Source: JACVRN01 sp036389255 (lineage in GTDB: Bacteria > Acidobacteriota > Blastocatellia > Pyrinomonadales > Pyrinomonadaceae). Taken from it: a stretch of 64,000 nucleotides of DNA. Of this stretch, positions 60,296 to 64,000 are shown one piece after another. Location of the stretch: positions 515,462 through 579,461 of the forward strand of contig DASVQI010000041.1 of NCBI GenBank assembly GCA_036389255.1, written 5' to 3'. Positions within the stretch are counted from its first letter, which is position 1. Every line of letters begins with the position of its first letter. The translations under genes and the position numbers were made by a program. A model generated the notes under the pieces. It did no database searches. It saw nothing but the letters and a program-made list of their open reading frames with translations, and was not told where the DNA came from.

Positions 60296-60370
60296 GATGA
60301 GTGACGAATGAAAAGCAACGAGCAGAGTTAATGTAGCTCTTTTCTCGTCACTTGTCACTCGTCACTCATC
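60296..60370. repeat. Inverted repeat GATGAGTGACGA between hppA and bioY
   Basis: GATGAGTGACGA (60296-60307) pairs with TCGTCACTCATC (60359-60370), extended by imperfect GTGACAAGTGACGAG units. Same family as 17191-17258. Confidence 0.6.
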
Positions 60371-60379
60371 GTTGCCTTT

Positions 60380-63067
60380 CTAGTCCGTGGCGACTTCTCT
60401 GTCTCTGTCAGTCGTTCTGGTCGTAGCTGCCGCGCCGGGCATTCCCGAAGGCAGAGCCTGAGCGCCGGACGCGGGCAACCCTCCGGCTGTGGCGACCGAC
60501 GGGCTCTCCGCTCCGATTCGCATGCCGTAGAAGGAGCGCCAGACGAAGACAACTGAGATAAGGAAGAAGAGCGCCGCTAGCGCGTGAGTTACGTTCGCGC
60601 CGACGCTGTCCGTCAAAGTCACAGCCAGCTCAACGGCCAGCAGGCCGAAGAGCGTGGTGAATTTGATGACGGGATTCAACGCGACGCTTGAGGTGTCCTT
60701 GAAAGGGTCGCCCACCGTGTCGCCTACGACCGTAGCATCGTGGAGCGCCGTTCCCTTGGCCTTTAACTCAACCTCAACGACCTTCTTAGCGTTGTCCCAC
60801 GCGCCGCCCGCGTTCGCCATGAAGATTGCCTGATAGAGGCCGAAGACGGCTATGGAAATCAGGTAGCCTATGAAGAAGAAAGGCTCTACGAAGGCGAAGG
60901 CCAGCGCCGAGAAAAAGACCGTGAGGAAGATGTTGAACATCCCCTTCTGCGCGTACTGCGTACAGATTTGCACGACCTTCTTACTGTCTTCGACCGAAGC
61001 TTTCTCCACGCCTTCAAGGCGTATGTTGGCCTTGATGAACTCAACGGCGCGGTAAGCTCCGGTGGTCACGGCCTGCGTCGAAGCGCCCGTGAACCAGTAG
61101 ATGATAGCGCCGCCCGTAATCAGTCCTAGCACGAACGGAGCGTGAAGCAGGCTCAGATTTTCAGTGTCCCTCGTCAGCCCGTCGGTGAGCGCCATCATGA
61201 TGGAGAAAATCATAGTGGTCGCGCCGACGACGGCCGTTCCAATCAGCACAGGCTTGGCCGTAGCCTTGAAGGTGTTGCCCGCGCCGTCGTTCTCTTCCAA
61301 CAGGTGCTTGGCGCGCTCAAAGTTCACGTCAACGTTGTTCTCGCGCTTAATCTCTTCCTTAACATTCGGTATCTGCTCTATCAGCGACAACTCGTAAACG
61401 GATTGCGCGTTGTCCGTCACAGGCCCGTAGGAGTCTACCGCAATCGTCACTGGACCCATCCCTAGGAAGCCGAAGGCCACGAGCCCGAAGGCGAAGACCG
61501 CAGGCGCGACCATCAAATCTCCCAGACCCATGGTGCTGAAGCCGTAAGCTATGGCCATCAGCGCGACTATGCTTATGCCGAGCCAGTACGCGGAGAAGTT
61601 GCCCGCGACCAGACCCGAAAGGATGTTGAGCGACGCGCCGCCTTCCTGCGAAGAGGTCACGACTTCCTTGACGTGGCGCGATTCCGTAGAGGTGAAGACC
61701 TTGACCAGCTCCGGGATGACGGCCCCGGCCAGCGTGCCGCACGAAATGATGGTGGCAAGCTTCCACCAGAGCGACGTGTCGCCCCGAAGCGCGGGGATAA
61801 TCAGATACGACGCGGCGTAAGTGATGATGATGGAGACGATGCTCGTTATCCAGACGAGCGAGGTCAGAGGCGCTTCAAAGTTCATTACGTCCACGTTGCG
61901 GTAGCGCGCACGCGCCATCGTCTCGTTGACGAAGTAGGAGATGCCGCTAGCGATTATCATCATCACGCGCATGACGAAAATCCAGACCAGAAGCTGAATC
62001 TGTATCTCGTCGCCGCGCACGCCTAGCAGGATAAATGTAATCAGCGCCACGCCCGTCACGCCGTAGGTTTCGAAGCCGTCGGCCGAAGGGCCTACGGAGT
62101 CGCCCGCGTTATCGCCCGTGCAGTCGGCAATCACGCCGGGGTTGCGCGCGTCGTCTTCCTTAATCTTGAAGACTATCTTCATCAGGTCGGAGCCTATGTC
62201 GGCAATCTTGGTAAAGATGCCGCCCGCTATACGAAGAGCCGCCGCGCCTAAAGATTCACCTATGGCGAAGCCTATGAAGCACGGGCCGGCGTAGTCGCCG
62301 GGGATGAAGAGCAGAATGCAGAGCATGATTAAAAGCTCAATGCTGATGAGCATCATCCCTATGCTCATGCCCGCGCGTAGCGGAATCGCATAAATCGGGT
62401 AGGGCTTGCCGCCCAAGGAAGCGAAGGCCGTGCGCGAGTTGGCAAAGGTGTTGACGCGAATGCCGAACCATGCCACGCCGTAGCTGCCCGCTATGCCTAC
62501 GAGGCTGAACAGCAGAATGACAATCACGCGCAGAGTGTTGTTCGTGGCGGGATTGGCTGCCGGCGAGAGAAACCCGAAGTAGATGACTATGATGACGGCG
62601 ATGAAGGCTTCAAGGATGAGGATGAACTTTCCCTGAGTGACTAGATAGGTCTTGCATGTCTCATAGATAAGCTCGGAAATCTCGCGCATGGAGCGGTGAA
62701 CGGGCAGGTTCTTCAACTGCATGTAGATGACCATGCCGAAGACCAGCCCGAGCACACAGACGCCAAGACCCATCAGCAGGAGCGTGCGGCCATCTAGCCC
62801 CAGAAACTGAACCTGCGAGACATCGGGCAGCACTAGGTTGGCTTCGCCGCCTCCCTCGCGCGCCATCGCGCTCGAAGCATACAGGCTGAGCGAAGCGAGC
62901 GTCGCGCCAGCGCCTATGATTGCGCGGCGGACGCGCGGCGAGGAGACGGAAGCGCCGCGTTTCAGTCGCTCGATTGCGCTCGTGGAGCGGCGCGAGTTTT
63001 TGAGCGAAACCAGCGCTACGCCGCAGATGGCTAATAGACTGATGAAAAATAGTAATTCGGTTGACAA
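60380..63067 (-). CDS. hppA: Membrane-bound proton-translocating pyrophosphatase
   Basis: 895 residues from a TTG at 63067 (AAAGGA 11 bases upstream), which gives MSTELLFFISLLA; an ATG at 63121 or 63208 would add a polar leader. About 16 transmembrane helices. The pyrophosphate loop reads DIGSDLMKIVFKIKEDDARN..DCTGDNAGDSVGPSADGFETYG, a divergent form of the usual DVGADLVGKVE and DNVGDNVGD. The second metal loop is GDTVGDPFKDTS. The GNTFKA motif has Lys at the position that marks K+-independent enzymes. Couples PPi hydrolysis to H+ (perhaps Na+-modulated) export. Confidence 0.93.
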   Translation of the reverse strand: MSTELLFFISLLAICGVALVSLKNSRRSTSAIERLKRGASVSSPRVRRAIIGAGATLASLSLYASSAMAREGGGEANLVLPDVSQVQFLGLDGRTLLLMGLGVCVLGLVFGMVIYMQLKNLPVHRSMREISELIYETCKTYLVTQGKFILILEAFIAVIIVIYFGFLSPAANPATNNTLRVIVILLFSLVGIAGSYGVAWFGIRVNTFANSRTAFASLGGKPYPIYAIPLRAGMSIGMMLISIELLIMLCILLFIPGDYAGPCFIGFAIGESLGAAALRIAGGIFTKIADIGSDLMKIVFKIKEDDARNPGVIADCTGDNAGDSVGPSADGFETYGVTGVALITFILLGVRGDEIQIQLLVWIFVMRVMMIIASGISYFVNETMARARYRNVDVMNFEAPLTSLVWITSIVSIIITYAASYLIIPALRGDTSLWWKLATIISCGTLAGAVIPELVKVFTSTESRHVKEVVTSSQEGGASLNILSGLVAGNFSAYWLGISIVALMAIAYGFSTMGLGDLMVAPAVFAFGLVAFGFLGMGPVTIAVDSYGPVTDNAQSVYELSLIEQIPNVKEEIKRENNVDVNFERAKHLLEENDGAGNTFKATAKPVLIGTAVVGATTMIFSIMMALTDGLTRDTENLSLLHAPFVLGLITGGAIIYWFTGASTQAVTTGAYRAVEFIKANIRLEGVEKASVEDSKKVVQICTQYAQKGMFNIFLTVFFSALAFAFVEPFFFIGYLISIAVFGLYQAIFMANAGGAWDNAKKVVEVELKAKGTALHDATVVGDTVGDPFKDTSSVALNPVIKFTTLFGLLAVELAVTLTDSVGANVTHALAALFFLISVVFVWRSFYGMRIGAESPSVATAGGLPASGAQALPSGMPGAAATTRTTDRDREVATD

Positions 63068-63288
63068 GGGTAACGATTCCTTTCTGTTCGCTAAAAAGAT
63101 GGCGAGAGGCTCTTCAGCCATGAAGCCAAATGTTTTCAACCGGCATCGTCTTCCTTTCAGGCAGACTGACATCACACAAGGAAACTGCGAGAAATCCCCT
63201 GTGCGCATACTGCCGAAAGAACCGAGTTGCGCCGAAAGCCGTTATTATTGCCGATTTTTATCCGAACTGTCTACCAAGCAGGATGAAG

Positions 63289-63443
63289 GATAGCGGGTCA
63301 GTTAGAAATCTAAACAAGTAATTCACCGCAGAGACGCAGAGAAACGCAAGAGGGGGCGCTGAGAAAAGCATTCAACTCTCTGCGCTCGTCTCAGCGTCTC
63401 TCTGCGTCTCTGCGGTGATTGATTTTGATATTGACCCACTACA
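63289..63443. mobile_element. MITE copy 4 (155 bp, inverted relative to copy 1)
   Basis: Ends GATAGCGGGTCA and TGACCCACTACA, flanked by GGATGAAG at 63281-63288 and 63444-63451. The subterminal sequence (AGTTAGAAATCTAAAC) is the reverse complement of the right end of copy 1, so the two are the same subfamily in opposite orientation. Confidence 0.85.
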
Positions 63444-63474
63444 GGATGAAGAGTGATGTTCTAATAGTGCGTTG

Positions 63475-63750
63475 CTAGTGTTTCGGCTTGCTCGGCAACT
63501 TCGAGGGTAAGGTCTGCTCATCGTCTATCAGCACGTCTACACAGACACCAGCAACCTGAGCGTATGCCAACAGAATTAACAGCGATGGCTCACCCTTTCC
63601 TGATTCGAATTCGGAAATCCTGTGATATGCCATTCTGTCTTCAGCTCCGAGAAGCTTAAGCATTTCAGTTTGTGATACGCCAAGCGCCATCCGAATTGTT
63701 AGGAGCTTTTCAGCCAAACGCTCAGGCTTCTCGCGCGGCCCTCTTGCCAT
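63475..63750 (-). CDS. XRE-family transcriptional regulator, small
   Basis: 91 residues. One helix-turn-helix of the Cro/CI type (LLTIRMALGVSQTEMLKLLGAEDRMAYHRISEFESGKGEPSLLILLAYAQVAGV) with a short acidic tail. GGGAGG is 9 bases upstream of the ATG. A 26-bp palindrome 40 bp upstream is the likely operator. No partner toxin gene is seen before the window edge. The SQTEMLKLLG helix-turn-helix and the DDEQTL end recall repressors of small accessory units. Confidence 0.85.
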   Translation of the reverse strand: MARGPREKPERLAEKLLTIRMALGVSQTEMLKLLGAEDRMAYHRISEFESGKGEPSLLILLAYAQVAGVCVDVLIDDEQTLPSKLPSKPKH

Positions 63751-63789
63751 TAGGAGATACCTCCCAACGGGGACAGCACAAAAAGCTTG

Positions 63790-63815
63790 ATTCTATTGGA
63801 AGTTTCCAATAGAAT
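63790..63815. promoter_or_regulatory. Palindromic operator ATTCTATTGGAA-GT-TTCCAATAGAAT
   Basis: Perfect 12-bp arms (63790-63801, 63804-63815) 40 bp upstream of the XRE gene start, a fitting binding site for it and possibly for a divergent promoter to the right. Confidence 0.7.
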
Positions 63816-64000
63816 ATGCCTGCGTAATTGATTCGCCGTGAGAATGAACCTTTCATCTCGAACGGCGATGCTCATTACACCACTCTTGGGATTGAGCTAC
63901 GCATTAGCCGTTACAAGTTATCAAAGACTAGAACTCAGAGATGATAACAAAGAGAGGGGGATTAGAGTAGTGGCTCACTTTGGAACATGAACATGACGAT
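63816..64000. other. Window end, no gene recognised
   Basis: No frame with a ribosome site is complete here. A rightward gene divergent from the XRE gene could begin beyond the edge. Confidence 0.4.

Overview
The window is about 64 kb of a GC-rich (roughly 58-60%) bacterial chromosome, densely packed with about 60 protein genes and with no rRNA, tRNA, CRISPR array, prophage or complete insertion sequence that I can see. The gene set points to an Acidobacteriota genome, most likely of the Blastocatellia type. The pointers are a 'VWFA-related acidobacterial domain' secreted protein, many secreted S9/M24/M16 peptidases, OmpA-type proteins behind Ala-rich signal peptides, and a long divergent membrane pyrophosphatase. 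The taxonomic call is inference from gene content only. TTG and GTG starts are common here (6351, 17171, 18316, 23502, 39352, 47345 and probably 63067).

Layout. 1-2184: end of a receiver domain and an STT3-like GT-C membrane protein. 2181-5980: an MDR dehydrogenase, then lipB, a PLP-dependent threonine/serine dehydratase and lipA. 6059-11576: a small MITE, secreted proteins (VWFA, OmpA, Arg/Gly-rich) and the TIGR02587/TIGR02588-type membrane pair. 11705-17171: a complete 2-oxoacid dehydrogenase operon (E3, E1 alpha, E1 beta, a DUF4242 protein, E2), which uses the lipoate made by lipA/lipB. 17254-21120: DinB-like, lipoprotein, rhodanese, membrane and metalloprotease genes. 21162-21350: a striking nine-unit 21-bp AT-rich tandem array. 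21426-28374: fumC, ferredoxin, Rieske protein, CBS protein with an RGG/DYG-rich tail, Hsp20 and Lon. 28615-31917: a large LRR-Roc-COR GTPase with a strong internal composition break. 32372-37170: 2-oxoacid:ferredoxin oxidoreductase (korA/korB) with a Uma2 nuclease gene inside the operon and CBS proteins on both sides. 37288-41567: Fe-S assembly locus (iscS, IscU-BFD fusion, SufR-like regulator with its operator, Mrp, ErpA). 41777-55778: peptidases, unknown secreted proteins, a hydrolase, pyrophosphatase and PKD/OmpA protein. 55873-63750: DUF72, methyltransferase, a decayed SUMF1/kinase pair, YjbQ, BioY, H+-pyrophosphatase and an XRE regulator with a palindromic operator.

Functionally the window links central carbon oxidation (lipoate synthesis, 2-oxoacid dehydrogenase, KorAB, fumarase) with Fe-S supply (Isc/SufR/Mrp/ErpA, ferredoxin, Rieske), pyrophosphate handling (soluble PPase and membrane PPase) and protein quality control (Lon, Hsp20).

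The intergenic spaces are the most unusual part. Almost every one carries a hairpin whose arms are built from short degenerate direct repeats, with many unrelated families. One of these families is a MITE of about 150 bp with GG-starting terminal inverted repeats and 8-bp target duplications that can be read directly at three insertions.
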